The notes: generated by a model not told the origin, from the letters alone. A DNA stretch of 64,000 bases from an uncultured Treponema sp. (GCA_947178095.1 CAMWWZ010000002.1:1-64000); one strand, 5' to 3'. Shown: positions 51,561-62,137, counted from the first letter of the stretch. Program-made: numbers and translations.

Positions 51561-52619
51561 ATGGCTCGTAAAAATTTGCTTAAGGGCTTTCAGCGACCCA
51601 AAAGTATAACATTTGAGCATCTGGATACGGAGAGTACTGACCACGGAGAATTCTCGGCCGCTCCTTTTGAGCCGGGATTCGGCACGACGGTGGGAAACAC
51701 ATTGCGCCGCGTGCTGCTTTCTTCGATTCAGGGCTACGCCGTAACGTCCGTTCGCATTACTTCTTATGATGCAAATGATGTGCCACATGTGATTTCCAGT
51801 GAGTTTGAGGCGATACCGAATGTATCCGAAGACACATTGGAAATTCTGAATACTCTGAAAATGCTGCGGCTGAAACTTGAGGGCGACCTTGAGCAGGATA
51901 CCATTTTCTATGAATTCAGGGGTCCTGGAAAGGTTACCAGCAATGATCTCGCGAAAGCGGGACAGCTTGAAGTGATGTCTCGAAACGTGCTTTTGTTCAC
52001 GATGATGGAAGGCGCGAAGCTTGATGTCGAAATTCAAGTGGATTTGGGACGCGGCTATGTTCCTGCGGAAACGAACGGCAATTATATCGAAGTTGTCGGC
52101 ACGATTCCAATGGACGCGATTTTCAGTCCTGTAAAAAAGGTGAAGTATTCCATCGAGCCATACCGCGTTGGTCAAAGAAATGACTACGACAAACTATTTT
52201 TGGAAATTTGGACGGACGGCTCGATTACGCCGGCGGACGCTTTGGCCGAGGCCGCGAAAATCGCCAAAGAGCATTTCAGCGTGTTCATCAACTTTGATGA
52301 CAGCGGCTCTTCTATGGACGATGATTTCAACGAGGACAACGAGCAAGTTCGCGCCTTGTTGAACACTCCGGTCGAAGAATTGGAATTGTCCGTGCGTTCT
52401 TCAAACTGTTTGAAAAACGCGAACATCCGCACAATCGGAGAATTGACAAGAAAAACGGAAGACGACATTGCCAAGACTCGGAATTTTGGCAAAAAGAGCC
52501 TTACGGAAATCAAGGAAAAGCTCCATGAGTGGAACCTTTCTTTGGGTATGACGGACTACAGTTATCTTAGGGATACTGTTAATTTAACAAAGAAAAAGGA
52601 AGAATCAGATGAATCATAA
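51561..52619 (+). CDS. rpoA: DNA-directed RNA polymerase subunit alpha
   Basis: [46 protein letters not shown]. Confidence 0.98.
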   Translation: MARKNLLKGFQRPKSITFEHLDTESTDHGEFSAAPFEPGFGTTVGNTLRRVLLSSIQGYAVTSVRITSYDANDVPHVISSEFEAIPNVSEDTLEILNTLKMLRLKLEGDLEQDTIFYEFRGPGKVTSNDLAKAGQLEVMSRNVLLFTMMEGAKLDVEIQVDLGRGYVPAETNGNYIEVVGTIPMDAIFSPVKKVKYSIEPYRVGQRNDYDKLFLEIWTDGSITPADALAEAAKIAKEHFSVFINFDDSGSSMDDDFNEDNEQVRALLNTPVEELELSVRSSNCLKNANIRTIGELTRKTEDDIAKTRNFGKKSLTEIKEKLHEWNLSLGMTDYSYLRDTVNLTKKKEESDES

Positions 52620-53037
52620 GTCGGGTTTTAACGCGCTTTCACGCACTCATTCGCATAGACGGGCGATGTTGCGCAATATGGTAACATCTCTTTTTAGGTT
52701 TGAACGCATTACGACTACCAAAGCGAAGGCAAAGGCGGCACGAAGCAAGGCCGAAAAGCTTATCACTCGCGCCAAAGTGGACAGCGTTCATAATCGCCGC
52801 CAAGTTGCGAGATACATCTCGGATGAAAGAGTTTTGAACAAACTTTTTACCGACATCGCTCCTCGCATGAAGGATCGTCCGGGCGGATACACTCGAATTC
52901 TCAAATTGGGATTCCGCCAAGGCGATGCGGCCGATGTCGCAATACTCGAGTTGGTGGATTTCAAACTTGAGGATAAGGAAGAAAAGAAAGCCGCCAAAAA
53001 AGAAAAGGCTGACAAAAAAGAAAACGCCAAAAAATAG
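52609..53037 (+). CDS. rplQ: 50S ribosomal protein L17
   Basis: [42 protein letters not shown]. Confidence 0.96.
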   Translation: MNHKSGFNALSRTHSHRRAMLRNMVTSLFRFERITTTKAKAKAARSKAEKLITRAKVDSVHNRRQVARYISDERVLNKLFTDIAPRMKDRPGGYTRILKLGFRQGDAADVAILELVDFKLEDKEEKKAAKKEKADKKENAKK

Positions 53038-53054
53038 GCAGATGGAGGATTGAT

Positions 53055-53267
53055 ATGTCTAAATCGCACCGCGGAGTGGGATTGCGCAAAACGCCCAATC
53101 GTGGACGTGGCACATGCCCTGTGTGCAAGACCACCGGAGTAAAGGTTATATATGATTATGAGATGGACGGGCAGAAAGTGAAGATTTGCAAATTCTGCAA
53201 AGGCCATTTTAAGAACGAAGCCCGAAAAGCTCCAAAAGCGCAGGTGGCCGCCGAAGCCAGCGCATAA
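53055..53267 (+). CDS. Small zinc-ribbon protein of unknown function at end of ribosomal operon
   Basis: 70 aa, CPVC...CKFC, basic N-terminus SKSHRGVGLRKTPNRGRGT; SD GGAGG. Confidence 0.7.
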   Translation: MSKSHRGVGLRKTPNRGRGTCPVCKTTGVKVIYDYEMDGQKVKICKFCKGHFKNEARKAPKAQVAAEASA

Positions 53268-53280
53268 TTTGGAGGATTTT

Positions 53281-54417
53281 ATGAAAAAAGTCACATTGAC
53301 GGCTTTGGCACTTGCCGCCATTTTCTGCGTGTCGGGATGCTCGAAAAAGGATTCCGACAGCATAAAAATCGGAGGCGTGTTTCCGCTCACTGGCGGCGTT
53401 TCTGTTTACGGCGTGGAATGCAAAAACGGAATTGATTTGGCGATTGACGAAATCAACGCGGCTGGCGGAGTGGACGGAAAGCAAATCGTCCTCATCAGCG
53501 AAGATGACGAAGGCAATCCCGACAAAAGCGTGAACGCATTTCAAAAGCTTACCACCAAAGACGGCGTGAAAATGATTATCGGCTCGCTCACTTCGGGTTG
53601 CACCAAGGCTATGACGCAGCGCGCGCAGGCTATGAAAGTCTTGCAGATTGCGCCTGCCGCCACTGCTACGGACATCACCGATGCTGGCAACTATATTTTC
53701 CGCGCGTGTTTTATCGATCCTTTCCAGGGAACTGTGGGAGGAAAATTTTCGATAGAAACTTTGGGTGCGAAAAAGGCCGCGATTCTCTACGACATCGGCA
53801 ACGACTATTCTGTGGGCTTGACGGAAAATTTCGAAAAGACATTCACAAGTATGGGCGGAGCGATTGTCGCGAAAGAATCTTATGCCACGAACGACAAGGA
53901 TTTCAACGCGCAGCTCACGAAAATAAAGAATGCCGCTCCGGACGTGCTTTATTTGCCTGACTATTACGGCACTGTCGCGCTCATTGCAAAACAGGCTCGC
54001 GCGCAAGGAATTATGATTCCGCTTGTAGGCGCGGACGGATGGGATGGACTTGTCGCGAATGCGGGTGATGAGGTTTTGAATGGATATTATTCGAACCACT
54101 ACGCCGCCGACTCGGACAGTCCTGCCGTGCAAAGATTCGTTAAGGCTTTCCGCGACAGATATCGAAAAGACCCGAATTCGTTCGCGGCTTTGGGATACGA
54201 TTCTGTCTATTTGCTTCGCGATTCAATTTTGAAAGCGGGAACGGACGAAGTGTCTGCGGTGCGCGACGCGCTCGAAAAGATTGACGGCGACTATGTTACT
54301 GGAAGGCTTCGCTTCGATGAAAAACGCAATCCAATCAAGGCGGCGGTAATGCTGCAAATGATTCGCGATGCGGACGACAGTTTGAATGTGACATATAAGA
54401 CCACCGTAAATCCGTAA
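53281..54417 (+). CDS. Branched-chain amino-acid ABC transporter substrate-binding protein
   Basis: Lipobox VSGC; IKIGGVFPLTGGVSVYGVECKNGIDLAIDEINAAGGV. Confidence 0.93.
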   Translation: MKKVTLTALALAAIFCVSGCSKKDSDSIKIGGVFPLTGGVSVYGVECKNGIDLAIDEINAAGGVDGKQIVLISEDDEGNPDKSVNAFQKLTTKDGVKMIIGSLTSGCTKAMTQRAQAMKVLQIAPAATATDITDAGNYIFRACFIDPFQGTVGGKFSIETLGAKKAAILYDIGNDYSVGLTENFEKTFTSMGGAIVAKESYATNDKDFNAQLTKIKNAAPDVLYLPDYYGTVALIAKQARAQGIMIPLVGADGWDGLVANAGDEVLNGYYSNHYAADSDSPAVQRFVKAFRDRYRKDPNSFAALGYDSVYLLRDSILKAGTDEVSAVRDALEKIDGDYVTGRLRFDEKRNPIKAAVMLQMIRDADDSLNVTYKTTVNP

Positions 54418-54446
54418 TTTGGCAAAACAGATTGTCAATGAGAAAT

Positions 54447-54485
54447 GGCGCGGTGAAGCAAATGGCTTTGTCGCGCCTTTTTTTG
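54447..54485 (+). terminator. Imperfect stem-loop plus T8 (terminator/attenuator) between binding protein and livH
   Basis: GGCGCGgtgaagc-aaat-ggctttgtCGCGCCTTTTTTTT. Confidence 0.7.
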
Positions 54486-54574
54486 TGGCGGAAATTTTGT
54501 GCGGATTGCGCATGGTTGTCGCCTGTTTAACGCTTTTTTACATTGGCTTTATTTCTTTTATTTGAGGGGGAAAT

Positions 54575-55474
54575 GTGAACGCAACCTCTTTGTTTTTTCA
54601 GCAATTCATAAACGGATTCTCTTTGGGCAGCATTTACGCTTTGATCGCGCTCGGCTACACGATGGTTTACGGAATCGTTACTTTGATAAATTTTGCGCAC
54701 GGCGACATTATGATGATTGGCGCGTATGCCGGCTATTTCGTGCTTTGCGCTTTTGGCGCGAGCGTTCCGAGTTTTGCGCTGGCGTTTTTCGCGGCAATGC
54801 TTTTTTGCGGACTTTTGGGAATATTCATCGAACGCATGGCGTATCGTCCGCTTCGGAATGCGCCAAGACTTAATTCGCTGATTACTGCGATTGCCGTGGA
54901 ATTGATTTTGCAGAATTTGATGCGCGTGCTTCCGTTCGCAGGACCTGATCCGCGCCAGTTCATCACGCCGAATATGGGCGTAATTCAGTTCGGGCAATTT
55001 TCGATTGCGGGAATAAAATTTTTCGTCATTGTCGTGAGCATCGTTTTGATGGTGGCACTTCATATTTTGGTGAATCACACGAAAACGGGAAAAGCGATGC
55101 GTTCAGTGAGTTTTGATCCCGTGGCTTCAAGTTTGATGGGAATCAACGTGAATCGCACGATCGCCGTGACTTTCGCGATTGGCTCGGTGCTTGCGGGCGC
55201 GGGCGGCGTTTTGTATGCGAGCGCGTATCCGCAGATTGATCCGATGATGGGCTACATGCCGGGACTTAAGGCGTTCGTCGCGGCGGTGCTCGGCGGAATC
55301 GGCTCGATTCCCGGCGCGATGATTGGCGGAATAATTTTGGGCATTGCGGAAACAATGACGAAGGGCTACGGTCCGAGCCAATATGCGGACGCGATTTCGT
55401 TCGGCATTTTGATTTTGATTTTGCTTGTGCGCCCGACGGGACTTTTGGGAAAAAAGCGGGTCATAAAAGTTTGA
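54575..55474 (+). CDS. livH: Branched-chain amino-acid ABC permease LivH
   Basis: GSIYALIALGYTMVYGIVTLINFAHGD; GTG start. Confidence 0.94.
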   Translation: MNATSLFFQQFINGFSLGSIYALIALGYTMVYGIVTLINFAHGDIMMIGAYAGYFVLCAFGASVPSFALAFFAAMLFCGLLGIFIERMAYRPLRNAPRLNSLITAIAVELILQNLMRVLPFAGPDPRQFITPNMGVIQFGQFSIAGIKFFVIVVSIVLMVALHILVNHTKTGKAMRSVSFDPVASSLMGINVNRTIAVTFAIGSVLAGAGGVLYASAYPQIDPMMGYMPGLKAFVAAVLGGIGSIPGAMIGGIILGIAETMTKGYGPSQYADAISFGILILILLVRPTGLLGKKRVIKV

Positions 55475-55489
55475 CATTGGGGATTTTAT

Positions 55490-56476
55490 ATGAAGAAGAA
55501 TTTTAGAAACACGCTGATTCTTTTTTCGTTCGGGATTTTGGTAGTGGCAATTCCGACCGCCTTGATTGCGCTTGGCGTTCTCAATGCGTACACGGCGCAG
55601 ATTTTTACGCTCGCGGGAATCAACGCGATAATGGCTTTGAGCGTGAATATAATTTGCGGAATCACGGGGCAGCTTTCTTTGGGGCAGGCGGGCTTTATGG
55701 CAATCGGCGGCTACGCTACGATTTTGCTTTGCCAGAACGCGCATCTTCCGCTCGCGCTCGCGATAATTTTTGCCGCAATAATCACGGCGTTCTTTGGATT
55801 TTTGATTGGATTTCCAACGCTCAGGCTTGAAGGCGACTACCTTGCGATCGTTACGCTTGCGTTCGGCGAAATAATTCGCGTGGTGCTCGTAAATCTCAAG
55901 CAATGGACTGGCGGCCCGAACGGAATCCAATTCAATACGATTATGGTTTTCAATTCGGCGGTGGCGTTCGCGGCGATAACTGGAACGCTTGTTTTGCTCG
56001 TCGCGCTTGTTCAGAATTTCATTCGTTCGAGTTACGGCCGCGCGATTCTTGCCGTGCGCGAGGACGAAATCGCCGCAGGCTCTAGCGGAATCAGCGTTTT
56101 TCGCTACAAAATGGCGGGCTTTGTGATCGCGTCGTTCGTGGCGGGAGTGGGCGGCGCACTTTACGTTTGCCTGATTGGATTTATCAAGCCGGATCAGGCG
56201 GGCTTTACGAAAAGCATCGACTATTTGATTTTCGTCGTTCTTGGCGGAATGGGTTCAACGACGGGAAGCGTGCTCGCGTCTTATGTGCTCACTTATTTGC
56301 AGGAATTCCTGCGCTTCTTGCAAAATTACAGGCTGCTTTTTTATCCTGTCGTTCTCATCGTCGTGATGATTTTCCGTCCGCAGGGATTGCTCGGAACGAA
56401 GGAAGTTTCGTTTGTGCGCGCGTGGGAAAAAGCCGTCGCGTTCGTAAGGAAAAAGGAAAAAGCGCGAGCGAAATAA
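55490..56476 (+). CDS. livM: Branched-chain amino-acid ABC permease LivM
   Basis: LSVNIICGITGQLSLGQAGFMAIGGYA; GDYLAIVTLAFGEIIR. Confidence 0.94.
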   Translation: MKKNFRNTLILFSFGILVVAIPTALIALGVLNAYTAQIFTLAGINAIMALSVNIICGITGQLSLGQAGFMAIGGYATILLCQNAHLPLALAIIFAAIITAFFGFLIGFPTLRLEGDYLAIVTLAFGEIIRVVLVNLKQWTGGPNGIQFNTIMVFNSAVAFAAITGTLVLLVALVQNFIRSSYGRAILAVREDEIAAGSSGISVFRYKMAGFVIASFVAGVGGALYVCLIGFIKPDQAGFTKSIDYLIFVVLGGMGSTTGSVLASYVLTYLQEFLRFLQNYRLLFYPVVLIVVMIFRPQGLLGTKEVSFVRAWEKAVAFVRKKEKARAK

Positions 56477-56508
56477 AAACGCGCTTTTTGTGCGGACTAA
56501 GGTAGCTT

Positions 56509-56615
56509 CGAGTTTTTGCGATTTTCGGAAGCGAAGCGAACGAAAATGCGAGCCTTGATAGCAAATCTTTTATTTGCGGCGCAAGCCAAAAACTCGGTAA
56601 GCAGGCGAAGCCTGC
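56509..56615 (+). repeat. Stem-loop mosaic between livM and livG
   Basis: Outer CGAGTTTTTgc...gcCAAAAACTCG (56509-56596), then GCAGGC-GAA-GCCTGC (56601-56615). Confidence 0.8.
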
Positions 56616-56637
56616 GATGCAATTTGGAGAAAAAATT

Positions 56638-57420
56638 ATGCAGAGTGAAATGGTGCTTCAAGCCAACAATGTTTCGATAACGTTCGGCGGACTTCGCGCG
56701 GTGAACGAATTCAACTGCGAACTTTTCGCCGGCGAACTTGTCGGGCTTATCGGACCGAACGGCGCGGGAAAAACGACCGTGTTCAATATGTTGAGCGGCG
56801 TTTATTCACCCACGGAAGGTCAAATAAATTTTTGGGACAAAAGCGGCAAAGTGCGCGTGATAAACAAAATGAATCCCGCAGGCCACTGCCGAATCGGTAT
56901 CGCGCGAACTTTCCAAAACATCCGACTTTTCGGAACGCTTTCCGTGGCGGACAATGTGAAAGTCGCGCTCCACAATTCGCGCCACGCAAATCCTTTGGAC
57001 GTGATTTTGCGTCTGCCGAAATTCAGGCAGGACGAAAAATGGATGCAGGAAAAGTCCGAGCAACTTCTTTCGATTTTCAAAATCGATTCGAAAAAAGACG
57101 AGCTTGCGAAAAACTTGCCTTACGGCGAACAGCGAAAATTGGAAATTGCGCGCGCGCTTGCTTCTTCCCCGAAACTTCTTTTGCTTGACGAGCCTGCGGC
57201 GGGAATGAACGGACAGGAAACCGAAGATTTGATGAATTTGATTGCGTTCATCAGAAAAGAATTCAATGTGACGATTTTGCTCATCGAGCACGACATGCGC
57301 CTTGTGATGGGAATTTGCGAGCGAATCATGGTTTTGGATTACGGAAGGAAAATCGCGCAGGGCACGCCCGATGAAATCAGGCAGAATCCGCAGGTGATAA
57401 AAGCGTATTTGGGAAATTGA
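56638..57420 (+). CDS. livG: Branched-chain amino-acid ABC ATPase LivG
   Basis: [32 protein letters not shown]. Confidence 0.95.
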   Translation: MQSEMVLQANNVSITFGGLRAVNEFNCELFAGELVGLIGPNGAGKTTVFNMLSGVYSPTEGQINFWDKSGKVRVINKMNPAGHCRIGIARTFQNIRLFGTLSVADNVKVALHNSRHANPLDVILRLPKFRQDEKWMQEKSEQLLSIFKIDSKKDELAKNLPYGEQRKLEIARALASSPKLLLLDEPAAGMNGQETEDLMNLIAFIRKEFNVTILLIEHDMRLVMGICERIMVLDYGRKIAQGTPDEIRQNPQVIKAYLGN

Positions 57421-57451
57421 CGTTTGGAAAATAAGGAGCGAGAAAAAAAAT

Positions 57452-58156
57452 ATGTTGCAAGTTGAAAATTTGGAAGTTTCTTACGGCGCAATCAACGCGC
57501 TTCGCAATGTCAGTTTTCATGTGGAACAAGGCGAAATAATTTCTCTGATTGGCTCGAACGGCGCGGGCAAGACGACAACTCTTCACGCCATTTCGAACAT
57601 CATAAAAAAACGCGCTGGAGAAATCCTTTTTGAAGGCGAGGACATCACGCATCTTGCGCCCGACATGATTGTCCGAAAAAAATTGATTCAAGTGCCTGAA
57701 GGCCGGCGCATTTTTTTGAATCTTTCTGTCCGCGACAATTTGGAAATGGGCGCATTCACTCGAACCGACAAGGACGGAATAAAGCGCGACATGCAAAAAG
57801 TTTTCGAACTTTTTCCGCGCCTCAAAGAACGCGTGAGCCAGATTTCTGGAACGCTTTCCGGCGGCGAACTGCAAATGCTCGCGATGGGACGCGCGCTCAT
57901 GTCAAATCCAAAGCTGCTTTTGCTCGACGAGCCGAGCATGGGACTTGCGCCGATTCTCGTGGATGAAATTTTTGAAATCGTGCAAAAAATCAACAAAACT
58001 GGAACTACGGTTTTGCTCGTGGAACAAAACGCGTTCAAGGCGCTTTCGATTTCGAACCGCGCGTATGTTTTGGAAACTGGAAAAATTTCCAAGGAAGGGC
58101 TTGCTTCGGATTTGGCGAACGACCCGGCGGTAAAAGAAGCGTATTTGGGCGGATGA
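57452..58156 (+). CDS. livF: Branched-chain amino-acid ABC ATPase LivF
   Basis: [50 protein letters not shown]. Confidence 0.95.
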   Translation: MLQVENLEVSYGAINALRNVSFHVEQGEIISLIGSNGAGKTTTLHAISNIIKKRAGEILFEGEDITHLAPDMIVRKKLIQVPEGRRIFLNLSVRDNLEMGAFTRTDKDGIKRDMQKVFELFPRLKERVSQISGTLSGGELQMLAMGRALMSNPKLLLLDEPSMGLAPILVDEIFEIVQKINKTGTTVLLVEQNAFKALSISNRAYVLETGKISKEGLASDLANDPAVKEAYLGG

Positions 58157-58228
58157 TTTCGCAAGGCTTGGCTTTCACAAAACTCGCGAAGTCAAACATT
58201 TGTAAGGGCTTCAGAAAACAAGGAAAAA

Positions 58229-58903
58229 ATGCGAAAAATTATTCAGTTGAAATTCATTATTAGCATATTTTTTTTGTGCTTTTCTTTGATGAGTCTGAAA
58301 GGAAAGCCGCTGATGAAAAAAATTGTCTTTGAGCCGCAGGCGTGGAACGAACTGGGATTTAGCTGGAATGAGTATGTATGGAGCGAATTCGAAAATCCGT
58401 GCAGCCCGAACATAGACATGCTCAAGATGAATACGGTTTCAATAAACATTCCCGAAAAAATCCGCGCAAGCAAAAAAGGCGTCGCGAAAATTCCTGTTCC
58501 GGTTTGCGTGTCTTTTTATCTTACAGAATATCGATATTATAAATACATTAATCCGAAATACGAAAAAATGATTCACGTAAAATCTTTGGACGAAACGGAA
58601 TCCGTGTTTTTGCATTGTCCGATAGAGCGCATCGTAAAATATAATGGCGAGCAGCCTCAGGAAGTTTTGGCTCCCGATCCTTTGCGGGAGGAATACGAAA
58701 AAAAGCGGTTCGAAATGATTCAAAAATGCAAAGACTTGCCGGATGAAAGGCTTGATGAAGGTTATGTGTACGGAGTGAACTTGACATTTAATCTCAGCGA
58801 TTATATGGACGAGCCTTTGCAATGCGGAAGGTATGAAATTTATTTTACATACTGCGGCCTTGAAAGCGAGCGCAGGATTGTGGAAATAACGTATAAGAAA
58901 TAG
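58229..58903 (+). CDS. Hypothetical secreted protein
   Basis: N-terminal signal/TM; SD AAGGA before ATG. Confidence 0.6.
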   Translation: MRKIIQLKFIISIFFLCFSLMSLKGKPLMKKIVFEPQAWNELGFSWNEYVWSEFENPCSPNIDMLKMNTVSINIPEKIRASKKGVAKIPVPVCVSFYLTEYRYYKYINPKYEKMIHVKSLDETESVFLHCPIERIVKYNGEQPQEVLAPDPLREEYEKKRFEMIQKCKDLPDERLDEGYVYGVNLTFNLSDYMDEPLQCGRYEIYFTYCGLESERRIVEITYKK

Positions 58904-58950
58904 ATGAGATTTGGCTTGCACAGCGCAAAAAAATTTTGTATGCTGAAAAT

Positions 58951-59409
58951 ATGTCTTTCAATTATTTAAAAAATATTTTCGAACTTTTGTTGCAAAATCG
59001 CGGCGCATCGATTTTGTTGTGCGCATTATTTTTGCTTGCTGCGGCATTCGCATTTTTTTTGGGAAGAATTTTTTCGCGTGTTGAATTTGAATCAAAGCTG
59101 AAAAAAAGAATTTCTTCGGAACGCGCGGACGCAATAAAACGCTCGCGCTCGGTTTTGGGTGGGCTTGCTGGCGAACAAATCGCGCCGTTTTTGCCGGGCT
59201 TTCCGTGCAATCCTGCCGATGCGCGATTCCTCGGAAAGCCTGTGGATTTCGTGGCGTTTTGCGGCGTGGCGCAAGAAGATAAAATCCATGAAATTCTTTT
59301 CGTGGAAGTAAAAAGCGGCGACGCCACACTTTCCCGCCGCGAAAAGGAAATCCGAGAATGCGTGGAAAACGGGCGCGTCCGATTCGAAGTCTATAACATT
59401 CCGGAATAG
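58951..59409 (+). CDS. Membrane-anchored Holliday-junction-resolvase-related endonuclease-like protein
   Basis: TM + RISSERADAIKRSRSVLGGLAGEQIAPFLPGFPCNPADARFLGKPVDFVAF...HEILFVEVKSG. Confidence 0.75.
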   Translation: MSFNYLKNIFELLLQNRGASILLCALFLLAAAFAFFLGRIFSRVEFESKLKKRISSERADAIKRSRSVLGGLAGEQIAPFLPGFPCNPADARFLGKPVDFVAFCGVAQEDKIHEILFVEVKSGDATLSRREKEIRECVENGRVRFEVYNIPE

Positions 59410-59457
59410 CGCGGCGGCAGGCTGGAAGAGCTATGCGTTTTCGAAAAAGCCGTTCTT

Positions 59458-59823
59458 TCAAGTTTTGTTTTTATACGCATATCCGAAATTTATCGGCGGC
59501 GACGTTACGGAAATATAAATGAATTCTTCGTTCGAATCGTTGCGCAAGCCGTGGACATCGCCTTCGGCAAATCGCGCGACATCCCCCGCCTGAAAATCTT
59601 TTTCCTTGTCGTCCGCGAGCAAAAGAATTCCTTTGCCTTTGATGGCGTACCATATTTGCTCCGATGCTTCGTGCGTGTGGCGCGGCTGAATGGCGGAAGG
59701 CTCAAGATGAACTTCCGTAATCGTAACGCGCTCGCTTTTCGAATTTTCGGGATTGAGGATTTGCCGCGAAATCACGCCCGGATTGGAAAGATTTTTTACA
59801 TTCTCTTTTTTGATAAATTCCAT
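59458..59823 (-). CDS. Cupin domain protein
   Basis: PRHTHEASEQIWYAIKGKGILLLADDKEKDFQAGDVARFAEGDVHGLRN. Confidence 0.88.
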   Translation of the reverse strand: MEFIKKENVKNLSNPGVISRQILNPENSKSERVTITEVHLEPSAIQPRHTHEASEQIWYAIKGKGILLLADDKEKDFQAGDVARFAEGDVHGLRNDSNEEFIYISVTSPPINFGYAYKNKT

Positions 59824-60043
59824 TGCATTTCCTGTAAAAATTTTTGCGCGATTTTAGCGCATTTATTGGACGCGCTTGTCGAAAAGATAATATCATTTTT
59901 TGCGAATTTTTTCAATATCGCGTCATCGCAAAAAAAAATGTAAAAAAAATCCTTAAATCCTATTGACAAAGTATGATTTATAAAATAAACTATAGTTATC
60001 CTATGGATTTAATGGGAAATAATTTGGGTTTTGCGGAACAAAA

Positions 60044-60217
60044 ATTTTCGCTTCCGCTGGTGCTAGGTCGCAGCGCGGTGCGCTGCTTACCGAGTTTTTT
60101 TGCTCGCGGTGCGAACAAAAAAAACTCGCAACTACTTTATTTAAGATTAAAATTTTCGCGAGTTTTACAAAGTAAAACTCGTAAGCAAGTCGCAAGACTT
60201 GCGATTTTCGCTTCCGC
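60044..60217 (+). repeat. Stem-loop mosaic flanked by 14-bp direct repeats
   Basis: ATTTTCGCTTCCGC at 60044-60057 and 60204-60217; hairpins 60070-60086, 60091-60128, 60159-60181, 60185-60202. Confidence 0.85.
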
Positions 60218-60268
60218 AAGGGGCTTCAAATTAATTTCAATTGTTTCCCACTAATTCTATATGAATAA

Positions 60269-60297
60269 TTGACAAAATCATGCGGAGGTGCTACAAT
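60269..60297 (+). promoter_or_regulatory. Promoter of Rrf2 gene
   Basis: TTGACA - 17 nt - TACAAT, 8 nt before ATG. Confidence 0.75.
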
Positions 60298-60305
60298 GTG
60301 TTAAT

Positions 60306-60731
60306 ATGGAAATTTCAACTCGCGGAAGATATTCGCTTTGTTTTATGATTTTCGTGGCGCAGCATTCGAATGGCAATTTTGTGTCGCTCAGGGACGTTTC
60401 CGAAAGTCAAGGCATTTCGATAAAATATCTCGAGCAAATCACAGCTCTTTTGAGCAAGGCAGGGCTTCTCGTAAGCGCGCGCGGACCTGCGGGCGGCTAC
60501 AAACTTTCCAAGCCTGTGGAGCAATACAGCGCGGCGGAAATTTTGCGCGTAACCGAAGGCCACCTCGCGCCGGAAGTTTCCGAAGGCGGCGCAAAAAAGA
60601 AAGGTCAAATCAGCACGCGCCGTTTTTGGGAAGGGCTGGGCAAAGCAATTGAAGGATTTCTTGAAAGCGTTTCGCTTAAAGATTTGGTGGAACAAAGCGC
60701 GGGCGAAGAAAATTATGTTTATGTGATTTAG
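60306..60731 (+). CDS. Rrf2 family transcriptional regulator
   Basis: MEISTRGRYSLCFMIFVAQHSNGNFVSLRDVSESQGISIKYLEQITALLSKAGLLVSARGPAGGYKL; no Fe-S cysteine cluster. Confidence 0.92.
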   Translation: MEISTRGRYSLCFMIFVAQHSNGNFVSLRDVSESQGISIKYLEQITALLSKAGLLVSARGPAGGYKLSKPVEQYSAAEILRVTEGHLAPEVSEGGAKKKGQISTRRFWEGLGKAIEGFLESVSLKDLVEQSAGEENYVYVI

Positions 60732-60825
60732 GCGGATTTTTCACGGCGTTTTATGAGTCGGGAAAAATTTGCGCAAGGAATTTGCGTTCGTTCGCAAAAT
60801 TTATTTTGAATACTTGGAGAAAAAA

Positions 60826-61758
60826 ATGGCAAAAATTTACACTTCGGCGGATCAGCTCATCGGGCGCACTCCGCTTTTTGAGTTGACTCACATCGAAAAA
60901 GAATTCGGACTTTCCGCGCGCATTTTGGCAAAGCTCGAACTGTTCAATGTTACGGGAAGCGTGAAAGACAGGATTGCAAAGGCGATGATTGACGATGCGG
61001 AAAAATCCGGCCGTCTCAAGCCGGGCGCGACGATAATCGAGCCGACGAGCGGCAACACCGGAATCGGGCTTGCTTCGGTGGGAACGGCACGCGGCTACAA
61101 AGTGATAATCGTCATGCCCGAAACGATGAGCGTCGAACGGCGGCAGCTCATCAAAGCTTATGGCGCGGAAATCGTCCTCACGGACGGCGCGAAAGGAATG
61201 AAAGGCGCGATCGAAAAAGCCGAAGAACTTTTGAAAACCGAGCCGAACGGATTCATTCCAGGGCAATTCGAAAATCCCGCGAATCCTGAAGCGCATTTAA
61301 AAAGCACGGGCCCTGAAATTTTCGAGGACGCGGACGGCAAGGTCGATTATTTCGTTGCGGGCGTGGGCACGGGCGGCACTTTGACAGGCGTTGGAAAATT
61401 CCTCAAAAAGAAAATCAAGGACGTGAAAATCGTGGCGGTGGAGCCGTCCGCTTCACCAGTGCTTTCCGAGGGAAAAGCGGGCGCGCATAAAATCCAAGGA
61501 ATAGGCGCGGGCTTTGTTCCGAAAGTTTTGGACACGAAAATCTACGACGAAATCATCACCGTGGAAAACGAGGACGCTTTCGAAAAAGGCGCGCTCATGG
61601 GAAAAAAGGAAGGCGTGCTTGTGGGCATCTCAAGCGGCGCGGCTTTGCATGCGGCAATCCAAATCGCAAAACGCCCCGAGGCGGCGGGCAAAACAATCGT
61701 CGTCCTTCTTCCCGATGCCGGCGACAGGTATCTTTCCACGCCGATGTTCCAAAGTTAA
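60826..61758 (+). CDS. cysK: Cysteine synthase A
   Basis: [39 protein letters not shown]. Confidence 0.95.
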   Translation: MAKIYTSADQLIGRTPLFELTHIEKEFGLSARILAKLELFNVTGSVKDRIAKAMIDDAEKSGRLKPGATIIEPTSGNTGIGLASVGTARGYKVIIVMPETMSVERRQLIKAYGAEIVLTDGAKGMKGAIEKAEELLKTEPNGFIPGQFENPANPEAHLKSTGPEIFEDADGKVDYFVAGVGTGGTLTGVGKFLKKKIKDVKIVAVEPSASPVLSEGKAGAHKIQGIGAGFVPKVLDTKIYDEIITVENEDAFEKGALMGKKEGVLVGISSGAALHAAIQIAKRPEAAGKTIVVLLPDAGDRYLSTPMFQS

Positions 61759-61885
61759 AATCGCGTTTGCCCTTCCCACGTTTTTTTTCATCACGATGTT
61801 TTTTGCGAATGTTGGAGTGCGTGTGGTAGGGGTAAAACAAAGTCAAGCCAATCTCGCTTCTAACACAGGAAAAATTATAAAAGCC

Positions 61886-61913
61886 TTGACAATGTGTATA
61901 AAGTGTGTATAAT
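61886..61913 (+). promoter_or_regulatory. hicA promoter
   Basis: TTGACA - 16 nt - TATAAT, 6 nt before GTG. Confidence 0.8.
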
Positions 61914-61919
61914 AACATT

Positions 61920-62090
61920 GTGAAAAGAAAGGAATTGGAAAAGCGTCTTAAAAAAGCGGGCTTCGTTTTTGTGCGACACGGTGGAAAACACGATGTTTTC
62001 CAAAGGGGCAAGGACGAAGAGCAGCTGCCAAGACATACGGAAATAAATGAAAAACTCGCGAAAGCCATTATAAAAAAATGGGGACTGTAA
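61920..62090 (+). CDS. hicA: Type II toxin HicA
   Basis: VKRKELEKRLKKAGFVFVRHGGKHDVFQRG...LPRHTEINEKLAKAIIKKWG; GTG start inside ORF 61905..62090. Confidence 0.9.
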   Translation: MKRKELEKRLKKAGFVFVRHGGKHDVFQRGKDEEQLPRHTEINEKLAKAIIKKWGL

Positions 62091-62137
62091 ATTTTCCGAG
62101 TGAAATGGCGGCGCAATCTTTTCCAGGAGGTGATTTT

